From contig NZ_JAKVTV010000004.1 of NCBI RefSeq assembly GCF_022489035.1, positions 1-64,000 of the forward strand: 64,000 nucleotides of DNA, written 5' to 3'. This DNA comes from Christiangramia lutea (lineage in GTDB: Bacteria > Bacteroidota > Bacteroidia > Flavobacteriales > Flavobacteriaceae). Shown here one piece after another: positions 1 through 9,800 of this stretch (the stretch's first letter is position 1; the number at the start of each line of letters is the position of its first letter). The position numbers and the translations under genes were made by a program. Under the pieces are notes generated by a model, which had not been told where the DNA came from, searched no databases, and saw only the letters and a program-made list of their open reading frames with translations.

Positions 1-95
<95 letters not shown>

Positions 96-104
96 TTCTT
101 CTTG

Positions 105-138
105 AAAACCCTTTATCCAAAAGATAAGGGGTTTTTTT
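105..138 (+). terminator. Rho-independent terminator after 5S rRNA
   Basis: A 13-bp stem (105-117 with 123-135, one G-U pair), a five-base loop and a run of seven T end the rRNA operon. Confidence 0.9.
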
Positions 139-178
139 ATGCCCAAAAATCATCCAAATACTCCAAATGCAACTCAAT

Positions 179-207
179 AATAAAGCAGCCCCAAAGGCTG
201 CTTTATT
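179..207 (-). terminator. Terminator-like hairpin downstream of gltD
   Basis: A perfect 12-bp inverted repeat (179-190 with 196-207) around a five-base loop lies just past the gltD stop codon. The T-run on the minus-strand side is short, so termination may be modest. It may also work as a bidirectional barrier between gltBD and the rRNA operon. Confidence 0.7.
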
Positions 208-228
208 TGTTTAATATGAGTGATTAAT

Positions 229-1689
229 CTACGGAGTGGGTAGATCACCCTCGCCTTTAATAGGCAATTTAGATTTACCTATTAGAAATTTATCTACATG
301 ATGCGCCGCCTCACGGCCTTCAGAAATGGCCCAGACGATCAAAGACTGACCTCTTCTCATATCTCCGGCTACAAAAATATTCTTCACATTCGTGCTATAA
401 TCTTTTTTGCCTTTTATGTTAGTCCTTTCGTCTATTTCCAAGCCTAGCTGTTCACCTAGGCTTTTTTCGGGACCGGTAAAACCCAGGGAAAGCAGGGCTA
501 GGTCGCAGGGCCATTCCTTTTCAGTATTTGGAATTTCCTTTAACTCCGGTTTTTGACCAGGTTTTTTAATCCATTCTACTTGCACTGTTTTTAGAGCTTT
601 TAAATTCCCAGAATTGTCCTTAATAAATTCCTTAGTTTGTATGCTCCAGTTTCTTTCCACACCCTCTTCGTGAGAAGAACTTGTCTTCAAAGTAAACGGC
701 CAATAAGGCCATGGATTTTCATTTGATCTTTGTTCAGGAGGTAATGGCAGGATCTCAAAATTGGTCGCAGATTTTGCTCCATGTCTATTTGAAGTACCTA
801 CACAGTCTGATCCTGTATCGCCACCGCCAATTACAATTACATCTTTTCCCTTTGCATTAAGCCTGTCTTCAACATCATGCAATCCGTCAACTGCCTCGTT
901 ATTATGCTTCAGGAATTCCATCGCCTGTACCACTCCTTCAGCGTCAGAACCCGGAATTGGCAATTTTCGCCTTTCCGTGGCACCGCCACAAAGAACTACC
1001 GCATCAAAACTCTTTAATTCTTCTATTGAGTAATTTTTACCAACTTCAGTGTTCGGTTTAAATTCGATACCTTCAGCTTTCATCTGATCTAAACGACGAT
1101 CTATCACCTGCTTCTCCATCTTAAAATCTGGAATACCATATCTAAGTAATCCTCCAATTTTTGCATCACGCTCAAAAACCGTCACATTGTGACCCGCGCG
1201 GTTCAACTGCTGGGCGGCGGCGAGTCCGGCAGGCCCTGAACCTACAACCGCAATTTTCTTATCGGTACGATGAGCCGGCGGTTCAGGCTTGATCCAGCCT
1301 TCTTTAAAACCTCGCTCTACAATATACTTCTCGATCATTTCAATGGCCACAGGAGGCTCTATAATGCCTAATACGCATGCCGATTCACATGGTGCCGGAC
1401 ACAACCTCCCGGTGAATTCCGGAAAATTGTTGGTCGCATGCAATATTTTTAAAGCTTTTTGCCATTCGTTACGATAAACGGCATCGTTGAAATCGGGGAT
1501 CAAATTTCCCAACGGGCAACCGCTATGACAAAACGGAATACCGCAATCCATACATCTTCCACCTTGTTTTTTTAATTCTTCGGTAGGAAGCTCTTTATGA
1601 AATTCCTTATAATTTCTTACCCTTTCTTCGGGTTTTATATCTTCTTCCTCTTTGCGTTCGTATTCTAAAAATCCTCTTAATTCACCCAT
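229..1689 (-). CDS. gltD: Glutamate synthase (NADPH), small subunit
   Basis: This is the beta subunit of glutamate synthase. It takes electrons from NADPH through FAD and passes them through Fe-S clusters to GltB. The 486-residue length is normal. Cys46, Cys49, Cys54 and Cys58, then Cys97, Cys101 and Cys105, are the N-terminal cluster ligands. GSGPAG at 150-155 is the FAD-binding motif, GGGDTG at 288-293 the NADPH-binding motif, and a second FAD-contact motif (AGDMRRGQS) lies near the C-terminus. The start codon lies 2 bp after the gltB stop, so the two are surely co-transcribed, with gltB first. Confidence 0.97.
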   Translation of the reverse strand: MGELRGFLEYERKEEEDIKPEERVRNYKEFHKELPTEELKKQGGRCMDCGIPFCHSGCPLGNLIPDFNDAVYRNEWQKALKILHATNNFPEFTGRLCPAPCESACVLGIIEPPVAIEMIEKYIVERGFKEGWIKPEPPAHRTDKKIAVVGSGPAGLAAAQQLNRAGHNVTVFERDAKIGGLLRYGIPDFKMEKQVIDRRLDQMKAEGIEFKPNTEVGKNYSIEELKSFDAVVLCGGATERRKLPIPGSDAEGVVQAMEFLKHNNEAVDGLHDVEDRLNAKGKDVIVIGGGDTGSDCVGTSNRHGAKSATNFEILPLPPEQRSNENPWPYWPFTLKTSSSHEEGVERNWSIQTKEFIKDNSGNLKALKTVQVEWIKKPGQKPELKEIPNTEKEWPCDLALLSLGFTGPEKSLGEQLGLEIDERTNIKGKKDYSTNVKNIFVAGDMRRGQSLIVWAISEGREAAHHVDKFLIGKSKLPIKGEGDLPTP

Positions 1690-1691
1690 TC

Positions 1692-4600
1692 TTATGCAGT
1701 TTTAAGATCTACCTCTTCTTCTTTTTTCTTTTTCTCTTCCAATTGCTGAAGTGCCTTTTTATATTCTGTAGGCATCACTTTTATGAAATTCCCGGCATGT
1801 TCTTCCCAGTTATTCAGAATTTCTTTGGCAATGTCACTTTCGGTATATTGATAATGATTCACGATAAGTTCCTGAAGTTCCTGAAGATTTTCTTCGGAAG
1901 CTTCCTCGAACTCGATCATTTCCATATTAAAGTTGTTTCGGTCAATTTCATTACCTGGATCAAAAATGTAGGCTGTTCCGCCACTCATTCCGGCGGCAAA
2001 ATTCCTTCCTATTTTTCCCAAAATCACCGCGACACCACCAGTCATATATTCGCAACCATGATCGCCAATGCCTTCGATTACGGCTTTTGCTCCTGAATTT
2101 CGTACACAAAAGCGTTCGCCTCCAATTCCGTTAATATAGGCTTCCCCAGAAATAGCTCCATAAAGAGCCACATTCCCAATGATGATATTTTCATTGGATT
2201 TGAAGGTCGCCTCTTTTGGTTTTCTAACCGAAAGTATTGCCCCAGAAAGTCCTTTTCCGAAATAATCATTAGAGTTTCCTTCGATATTCAAGTTGAGACC
2301 TTTGGCGGCAAATGCTCCAAAACTTTGCCCTGCTGAACCATTAAAGTTCAATGTTAAGGTGTTTTTAGGCAAACCTATGGCACCGTGGATCTTGGAAATC
2401 TCGTTGCTGATGATCGCTCCCGTGGTACGATTGGTATTGCTAATTGGGAAACTGAGCGTTACCGGCTCTTTTCGATAAATTGCCGGATGCGCCTGTTTTA
2501 AAATTTCAAAATCCAGCACACCATCTAGATTATGCAACTGCTTTTCGGTATTTGAAAGCGGCACGCCTTCCTTGAAATTCGGTTTATGCAGAATATTGGA
2601 AAGATCAATTCCTTGGGCTTTGTAATGTTTAATGGCTCGATTCATATCCAGTTTCTGGCATTGTCCCACCATTTCGTTCATATTTCTGAAGCCTAACTGG
2701 GCCATGATCTCCCGAAGTTCCTGGGCAATGAAATACATGAAATTGATCACATTTTCAGGAGTTCCTTTAAAGTTCTTCCGCAGTTCTTGATCCTGGGTAG
2801 CAATTCCTACCGGGCAGGTATTCAAATGGCAGGCGCGCATCATAATGCAACCGGTGGCCACCAGCGGAGCCGTAGAAAATCCAAATTCCTCTGCACCTAA
2901 AAGGCAGGCTATGGCAACATCCCTACCGGTTTTGAGTTGGCCGTCACATTCCACCACGATCCTGCTTCTAAGATTATTCAGCAATAAGGTTTGCTGGGCT
3001 TCGGCGATCCCCAATTCCCATGGCAAACCGGCATGTCGCAAGGAAGTGAGGGGAGAAGCCCCCGTTCCTCCATCGTAACCTGAAATTAAGACTACGTCAG
3101 CTTTTGCTTTCGCTACACCGGCGGCGATCGTACCCACACCAACTTTGGAAACCAGTTTTACGTTGATCCGCGCTTCACGATTGGCATTTTTCAAGTCAAA
3201 GATGAGCTGGGCTAAATCTTCAATAGAATAAATATCATGGTGCGGTGGTGGAGATATCAATCCAACATAAGGAGTAGAATTCCTGGTCTTTGCGATATCA
3301 GGATTTACCTTTGGTCCGGGCAACTGTCCGCCTTCACCAGGCTTAGCTCCCTGAGCCATTTTTATCTGAATCTCTTTAGCGTTGGTAAGATAATCGATGC
3401 TTACACCAAACCTTCCGGAAGCGACCTGCTTAATTGCCGAATTTCGCCAGTTCCCATTGATGTCTTTTTGAAAACGATCGGCATCCTCACCTCCTTCACC
3501 GGAATTGCTTTTTCCCTTGATGCGATTCATCGCAATGGCCAGATTTTCGTGCGCTTCCTTGCTGATGGAACCAAATGACATGGCACCAGTCTTGAATCGC
3601 TTTACGATTTCGGTCCATGGCTCAACTTCTTCAAGAGGAATTGGATTTAGCTCCTTAAATTTGAACATTCCGCGTAAGGTCATGAGCTTTTCGTTCTGCT
3701 CATTGATTATTCTGGAATATTCAGTATAGGTTTCATAACTGTTCTGCTTTACCGCCTGCTGAAGCTTGGCCACACTGGCCGGATTGAAAACATGGCGTTC
3801 CCCATTTCGTCTCCAGCGATAATCTCCACCCATTTCCAAATCGAGATCGGTTTCGGTTTCTGGGGGAAAGAAAGCATGCTGATAACGTTTCTGAACTTCT
3901 TTCTCTACTTCATATAGTCCGATACCTTCAATTCTGGTTGGAGTATTCGTGAAATATTTATTGACGAATTTCTTATTTAAACCTAAGATCTCGAAAATCT
4001 GGGATCCGCGGTAGGAGAGGAGTGTAGAAATACCAATTTTGTTCATGATCTTCACGATCCCTTTTCCGATGGCGACATTGAAATTTTCCACGGCCACTTC
4101 GGGATCCTGAACATCGATCTCTTTTCTATCAACAAGATCATAGATCACTTCGTTAACCATATATGGATTGATCGCACTTGCACCATATCCGAATAAAGCA
4201 GCGAAATGATGCGGCTCCCTTGGTTCAGCAGATTCTATCACGATACCGAAAGAAGATCTTCGGTTATGATCTTTGGCGCGATGGTGAACAAAGGAGCAGG
4301 CTAGAAGGGAAGGAATTGGAGCCAGTTTTGGACTCACATTCCTGTCTGAAAGAATGATGATATTACAGCCATCATCTACCGCAGCATTAATTTCGAGTAT
4401 CATTTCTTCGAGCCTGTCCTCCAGCCCATTCATTCCTTTTTCAGCTTCGTAAAGCATGGAAATAGATTTGGCCTTAAAGCCGGGATAGTCAATATATTTA
4501 ATTTTATCCAGGTCTTCATTGGAAATAACCGGATTCTGGATCTTCAGTTTTTTACATTGTTCGGGGATGATCTCGAACAAATTGATGTCTTCGCCTATGG

Positions 4601-6215
4601 AAAGGCTAATGTCGGTAACGATTTCCTCGCGGATTCCATCTAACGGCGGATTGGTTACCTGGGCGAACAATTGTTTGAAATAATTGAATAAAAGTTGAGG
4701 CTTATCTGAAAGTACCGCCAGCGGAATATCGATTCCCATAGAGCCGATGGCTTCTTTGGCTTTGGAAGCCATGGGAGAGATGATGGTAGATATGTCTTCG
4801 TAAGTATAGCCGAATAGTTTTAGTCGGGTGATATAGGGAATTTCCTCAACGGGAGTTTTATTACCCGTGTAGGGAACATTAGCCAGAGGAAGAAGGTTGT
4901 CTTTCAGCCAATCTTCGTAAGGCCTTTCAGAAACGATCTTTTTCTTTACTTCCTCATCTTCCACGATTCGGCCCTCTATCATATCTACCAGGAACATTCT
5001 TCCGGGTTCTAATCTACCATGCCGCAGCACATTTTCGGGTTTGATATCCAGGACTCCGGTTTCAGAAGACATGACCACATAACCGTCTTTGGTAACAGTG
5101 TAGCGGGAAGGCCTTAATCCATTTCGGTCTAAAAGTGCTCCGATATAATTTCCGTCTGTAAAAGGAATGGAGGCGGGCCCATCCCATGGTTCCATGATAC
5201 AGGCATTATATTCATAAAAAGCTTTTTTCTGGTGGTTCATGGAAGGGTTCTTTTCCCAGGCTTCAGGAACCATCATCATTATGGCCTCGGGCAGGGATCT
5301 TCCGGTTTGCAAAAGAAGTTCCAGAGCCATATCCATAGAAGCTGAATCTGATTTTCCTTCCATGGTTACCGGCAGGATCTTTTTAATATCGTTTCCGAAG
5401 AGATCACTTTCCAGAAGCTCCTCCCGGGCTCTCATTCGGCTTAAATTCCCTCTCAATGTGTTGATCTCACCATTGTGGCACATATAGCGGAATGGCTGTG
5501 CCAGGTCCCAGGTAGGAAAGGTATTGGTAGAAAACCGCTGGTGTACCAGGGCAAGCTTGGTAATTAGATCAGGGTCGTTAAGGTCTTTATAATAATCATT
5601 GATGTCCTGAGGCATCAACAGTCCTTTATATATTAAGGTATTGGTGGAAAGACTTGAAAAATAGAAATAATCACTTTGAGAAAGTCCGGAGTTTTCAATG
5701 CTGTGCTCGGCGATCTTACGCGCTGTATAAAGTTTGGCATTGAAGCTATGCTTTTCCATATTTTCAGGAAGGGCTATAAAAACCTGTTCGATGGCAGGCT
5801 CTACCCGGCTGGCCATTTTTCCAAGGCAAGTACGATTTACCGGTACTTTTCGCCAGCCCAGGATCTCCAGCCCCTGATTTTGGATCTCTTTTTCAAAAGT
5901 AGATTTACAAAGATCTGCCTGATTGCCTACTTTGGGTAGAAAGACCATTCCTACGGCATATTCCCGAAAATTGGGTAATTCAAAATCGCACACTTTTTTA
6001 AAGAAGTCGTGAGGAACTTCGATGAGGATACCAGCCCCATCTCCCGTTTTGCCATCGGCGCTAACTGCACCTCGATGTTCCAGGCGTACCAGGATGTCTA
6101 TGGCGTTATGTATAATTCTATTGCTGCGTTCGCCCTTTAAATTGCAAATAAATCCTGCACCGCAATTATCCCGTTCATTTAAAGGGGAGTAGAGTCCCTG
6201 TTCTTTCATTCTCAT
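1692..6215 (-). CDS. gltB: Glutamate synthase, large subunit
   Basis: GltB makes two glutamates from glutamine and 2-oxoglutarate, using ammonia tunnelled between its domains. The 1507 residues match the usual large subunit. The N-terminal class II amidotransferase domain begins at Cys18 (NCGAGF), which in the family becomes the N-terminal nucleophile after removal of a short propeptide. The FMN/synthase domain follows, then the 3Fe-4S cysteines around residues 1115-1130 (CHLNTCPVGIA) and a C-terminal GXGXG beta-helix. Met1 and Met3 are both possible starts; Met1 is used here. The gene leads a gltBD operon. The promoter should lie in the long upstream gap, but I see no perfect box there. Confidence 0.97.
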   Translation of the reverse strand: MRMKEQGLYSPLNERDNCGAGFICNLKGERSNRIIHNAIDILVRLEHRGAVSADGKTGDGAGILIEVPHDFFKKVCDFELPNFREYAVGMVFLPKVGNQADLCKSTFEKEIQNQGLEILGWRKVPVNRTCLGKMASRVEPAIEQVFIALPENMEKHSFNAKLYTARKIAEHSIENSGLSQSDYFYFSSLSTNTLIYKGLLMPQDINDYYKDLNDPDLITKLALVHQRFSTNTFPTWDLAQPFRYMCHNGEINTLRGNLSRMRAREELLESDLFGNDIKKILPVTMEGKSDSASMDMALELLLQTGRSLPEAIMMMVPEAWEKNPSMNHQKKAFYEYNACIMEPWDGPASIPFTDGNYIGALLDRNGLRPSRYTVTKDGYVVMSSETGVLDIKPENVLRHGRLEPGRMFLVDMIEGRIVEDEEVKKKIVSERPYEDWLKDNLLPLANVPYTGNKTPVEEIPYITRLKLFGYTYEDISTIISPMASKAKEAIGSMGIDIPLAVLSDKPQLLFNYFKQLFAQVTNPPLDGIREEIVTDISLSIGEDINLFEIIPEQCKKLKIQNPVISNEDLDKIKYIDYPGFKAKSISMLYEAEKGMNGLEDRLEEMILEINAAVDDGCNIIILSDRNVSPKLAPIPSLLACSFVHHRAKDHNRRSSFGIVIESAEPREPHHFAALFGYGASAINPYMVNEVIYDLVDRKEIDVQDPEVAVENFNVAIGKGIVKIMNKIGISTLLSYRGSQIFEILGLNKKFVNKYFTNTPTRIEGIGLYEVEKEVQKRYQHAFFPPETETDLDLEMGGDYRWRRNGERHVFNPASVAKLQQAVKQNSYETYTEYSRIINEQNEKLMTLRGMFKFKELNPIPLEEVEPWTEIVKRFKTGAMSFGSISKEAHENLAIAMNRIKGKSNSGEGGEDADRFQKDINGNWRNSAIKQVASGRFGVSIDYLTNAKEIQIKMAQGAKPGEGGQLPGPKVNPDIAKTRNSTPYVGLISPPPHHDIYSIEDLAQLIFDLKNANREARINVKLVSKVGVGTIAAGVAKAKADVVLISGYDGGTGASPLTSLRHAGLPWELGIAEAQQTLLLNNLRSRIVVECDGQLKTGRDVAIACLLGAEEFGFSTAPLVATGCIMMRACHLNTCPVGIATQDQELRKNFKGTPENVINFMYFIAQELREIMAQLGFRNMNEMVGQCQKLDMNRAIKHYKAQGIDLSNILHKPNFKEGVPLSNTEKQLHNLDGVLDFEILKQAHPAIYRKEPVTLSFPISNTNRTTGAIISNEISKIHGAIGLPKNTLTLNFNGSAGQSFGAFAAKGLNLNIEGNSNDYFGKGLSGAILSVRKPKEATFKSNENIIIGNVALYGAISGEAYINGIGGERFCVRNSGAKAVIEGIGDHGCEYMTGGVAVILGKIGRNFAAGMSGGTAYIFDPGNEIDRNNFNMEMIEFEEASEENLQELQELIVNHYQYTESDIAKEILNNWEEHAGNFIKVMPTEYKKALQQLEEKKKKEEEVDLKTA

Positions 6216-6840
6216 ACGTGTTCAATCTAAATTATTCTTTTAAAGTTAAAGAAAAGCGAAAGAATTTTTAAGGGATCAACAGGCTTTAATTCAATATTTT
6301 AGGATTTCATATTTCAATAAATTTTTATTGAGAATTTAAAAATTAACCGGGCTTATTTTTATGAAAAGAGTAATGAATAAAGCTGAAAATTATAGCAGGT
6401 AGGGAAATCCCTGTTTTTTCGTATTCTTTAGTTTATCTACACCTATTGATTGAATTTTTTGTTAAATTTAACTGTCTGAAAATAAGATTGTTGGATAGTG
6501 AAATTTGTTTCTTGGAACTTGTTAAATTAGAATTAGCCTTCTTTTTTACGGCATGAACGAGTAAGCTTGATAATTTTATTTTTAATTACCCCTCATTTTG
6601 CAATAGCTTAACTTCATAAGCTTTTAGATTTTTTTTGAATTTCATGTTTATAAGGTGAATCAATTCACCTGGATTTTAGATTCTTCCCCCCGATTGATTC
6701 TGTATACAGGATATAAAAAAACCAGATTCTGAATATCTGGTTTGTTCTCTACTCGATTAATTAAGAATAGACATTTTTCCCCCAATTCTTACCTGGGCTA
6801 ATTGAGTCCCTACATGCTACTGGCCTAACCTTAAATACTA
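6216..6840. other. Long AT-rich intergenic region between divergent gltB and the SprB-repeat gene
   Basis: This 625-bp gap separates two divergent genes, so it must hold both promoters. I see no credible ORF, tRNA or known riboswitch. A weak hairpin followed by six T lies near 6401-6419 (plus strand), and a clear terminator-like hairpin at 6719-6743 faces the minus strand. No box here matches the TAnnTTTG consensus well enough for me to assign it. Confidence 0.6.
6715..6743 (-). terminator. Orphan terminator-like hairpin
   Basis: A perfect 9-bp stem (6719-6727 with 6735-6743) with a seven-base loop is followed, read on the minus strand, by a run of seven T (6715-6721 complement). No minus-strand gene lies directly upstream of it: the 100 bp to its right are the leader of the plus-strand SprB-repeat gene. 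Confidence 0.6.
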
Positions 6841-9800
6841 ATGATTATGAAAGAAGTTACTTTATTCAGGAAAATTTTCCTGAATTCACCTAAACAACGA
6901 ACCCGAGGTGCCCTTAGAGTTTCTTTGTTTACTCTAATCGCCATTTTTTCATTCTCTAATATTCTTGGGCAGGGTACTCCGCCACTACCACCACCTGGAG
7001 ATTGTGTCTCTCAGGATTTGCTGGTTGTTGAGGCCAGATTAGATGCACCTCAATGTGTAGAATGTGAAGAAGGTGATGAACAAAGTTTCCCTTTAATTTT
7101 ATCAATAAACAATAAAACAGGTTCATTTAGACCGACATTTGCTTTTTTTGGGACACTCGAGGTGAGGGATGCAGAGGGTAATCTAATATCTTCTGAAACT
7201 ATTTCCGGATGTAATGATACAGATGGTTTACTTCCAAATACCATTACAGAACTGCCTTATCCTCCTATTGAATACACCTGTGGGACTAGTTTAAAAATTA
7301 CTAACCTATACCTGGCCTGGACCGATGCGTCTAAGGTTGATGATGATAGTAGTAAAAATAGTTGTGCGAATTTAACAACAAATACCACCTCTCAAGGATT
7401 TTTAGATATATCTCCTAAATGTGGAACCTTGGGTGAAATTAATGTTGATACTCCACTTTCTGGAGGAGTGAGTTCCACAGATTCAAGTTGTTTCCAGTTT
7501 GATGATGGAGAGCTGGAGGCATTACCAATTGGGGGGTTGGCTCCTTATACATATTTATGGAGCAATGGAGAAACTACAAAAACTATCACGGGCTTGTCGC
7601 CTGGTACTTATTTTGTTACCATTACAGATTCAAACGATTGTACCTATGATACTCAAGGTACTGTTGGCGAACCCACCGAATTGATTTCTACTGTTGAATC
7701 TGTTTCTCATGTAAGTTGTAATGGCTTCTCTGATGGTGCTATTGATATTAGTGTGACCGGCGGAACTCCGGAATATACTTATCTGTGGAATACAGGCGCG
7801 ACTACCCAGGATTTGTCGGGAATCGCTGCAGGCACCTATTCTGTAACTGTTACCGATACCAATGGCTGTACTGACACCATAGAAGGTATTGAAGTAGGAG
7901 AGCCAGATGAGTTGGTGGCTAGTGTTGAAGCTATTTCTGATGTAAGTTGTAAAGGCTTCTCCGATGGTGCTATTGATATTAGTGTAACCGGTGGAACTCC
8001 GGAATATACTTATCTCTGGAATACAGGTGCGACTACCCAGGATTTGTCAGGAATCGCGGCAGGCACCTATTCTGTTACTGTTACTGATGCCAATGGCTGT
8101 ACTGACACCATAGACGGAATCGAGGTAGGAGAACCAGATGAGTTGGTGGCCAGTGTTGAAACTATTTCTGATGTAAGCTGTAATGGCTTCTCTGATGGAG
8201 CTATTGATATTAGTGTAAGCGGCGGAACTCCGGAATATACTTATCTGTGGAATATAGGCGCGACTACTCAGGATTTATCGGGAATCGAGGCAGGTACTTA
8301 TTCGGTACTTATAACCGATGCGAACGGGTGTATTTTTAACCTAAATGACATCGAGATAGGAGAACCAGATGAGTTGGTGGCTAGTGTAGAATCTGTTTCT
8401 GATGCCAGTTGTAATGGCTTCTCCGATGGTGCTATTGATATTAGTGTGACCGGTGGAACTCCGGAATATACTTATCTCTGGAATACAGGTGCGACTACCC
8501 AGGATTTGTCAGGAATCGCGGCAGGCACCTATTCTGTTACTGTTACTGATGCCAATGGCTGTACTGACACCATAGAAGGTATTGAAGTAGGAGAACCAGA
8601 TGAGTTGGTGGCTAGTGTTGAAACTATTTCTGATGTAAGCTGTAATGGCTTCTCCGATGGTGCTATTGATATTAGTGTAACCGGCGGAACTCCGGAATAT
8701 ACCTATTTGTGGAATACAGGCGCGACTATCCAGGAATTATCGGGAATCGCGGCAGGTACCTATTCTGTTACTGTTACTGATGCCAATGGCTGTACTGACA
8801 CCATAGAAGGTATTGAAGTAGGAGAGCCAGATGAGTTGGTGGCTAGTGTTGAATCTGTGACCAATGCGACCTGTAATGGTGAATTGGATGGCGCGATCGA
8901 TATAAGTGTCACTGGCGGAACTCCGGAATATACTTACCTATGGAGTAATGGTGTAACTACCCAGGATCTTAGTGGTGTAGCCGCAGGACTTTATTCTGTA
9001 ACTGTTACCGACGCCAATGGCTGTACAGATACGATCGAAAACATAGAAATTGAAGATCCTTCCACCCTTGAAGCAGAAGTGGTTTCGACTTCTGATGTAA
9101 GTTGTAATGGCTTCTCTGATGGAGCTATTGATATAAGTGTCACTGGCGGAACTCCGGAATATACCTATCTGTGGAATACAGGTGCGACTACCCAGGATTT
9201 GTCAGGAATCGAAGCAGGTACTTATTCGGTACTTATAACCGATGCGAACGGGTGTATTTTTAACCTGAATGACATCGAGGTAGGAGAACCAGATGAGTTG
9301 GTGGCTAGTGTAGAATCTGTTTCTGATGCCAGTTGTAATGGCTTCTCTGATGGAGCTATTGATATTAGTGTGACCGGCGGAACTCCGGAATATACTTATC
9401 TGTGGAATACAGGCGCGACTACCCAGGATTTATCGGGAATCGCGGCAGGCACTTATTCTGTTACTGTAACCGATGCTAACGGCTGTACTGACACCATAGA
9501 AGGTATTGAAGTAGGAGAACCAGATGAGTTGGTGGCTAGTGTAGAAACTATTTCTGATGCCAGCTGTAATGGCTTCTCCGATGGTGCTATTGATATTAGT
9601 GTAACCGGCGGAACTCCGGAATATACTTATCTGTGGAATACAGGCGCGACTACCCAGGATTTGTCGGGAATCGCTGCAGGCACCTATTCTGTAACTGTTA
9701 CCGATACCAATGGCTGTACTGACACCATAGAAGGTATTGAAGTAGGAGAGCCAGATGAGTTGGTGGCTAGTGTTGAATCTGTGACCAATGCGACCTGTAA

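Noticed and set aside
1743-5939. Several plus-strand ORFs over gltB
   Set aside because: They lie opposite a clear, full-length glutamate synthase gene and have no start signals or recognisable domains. Shadow frames.
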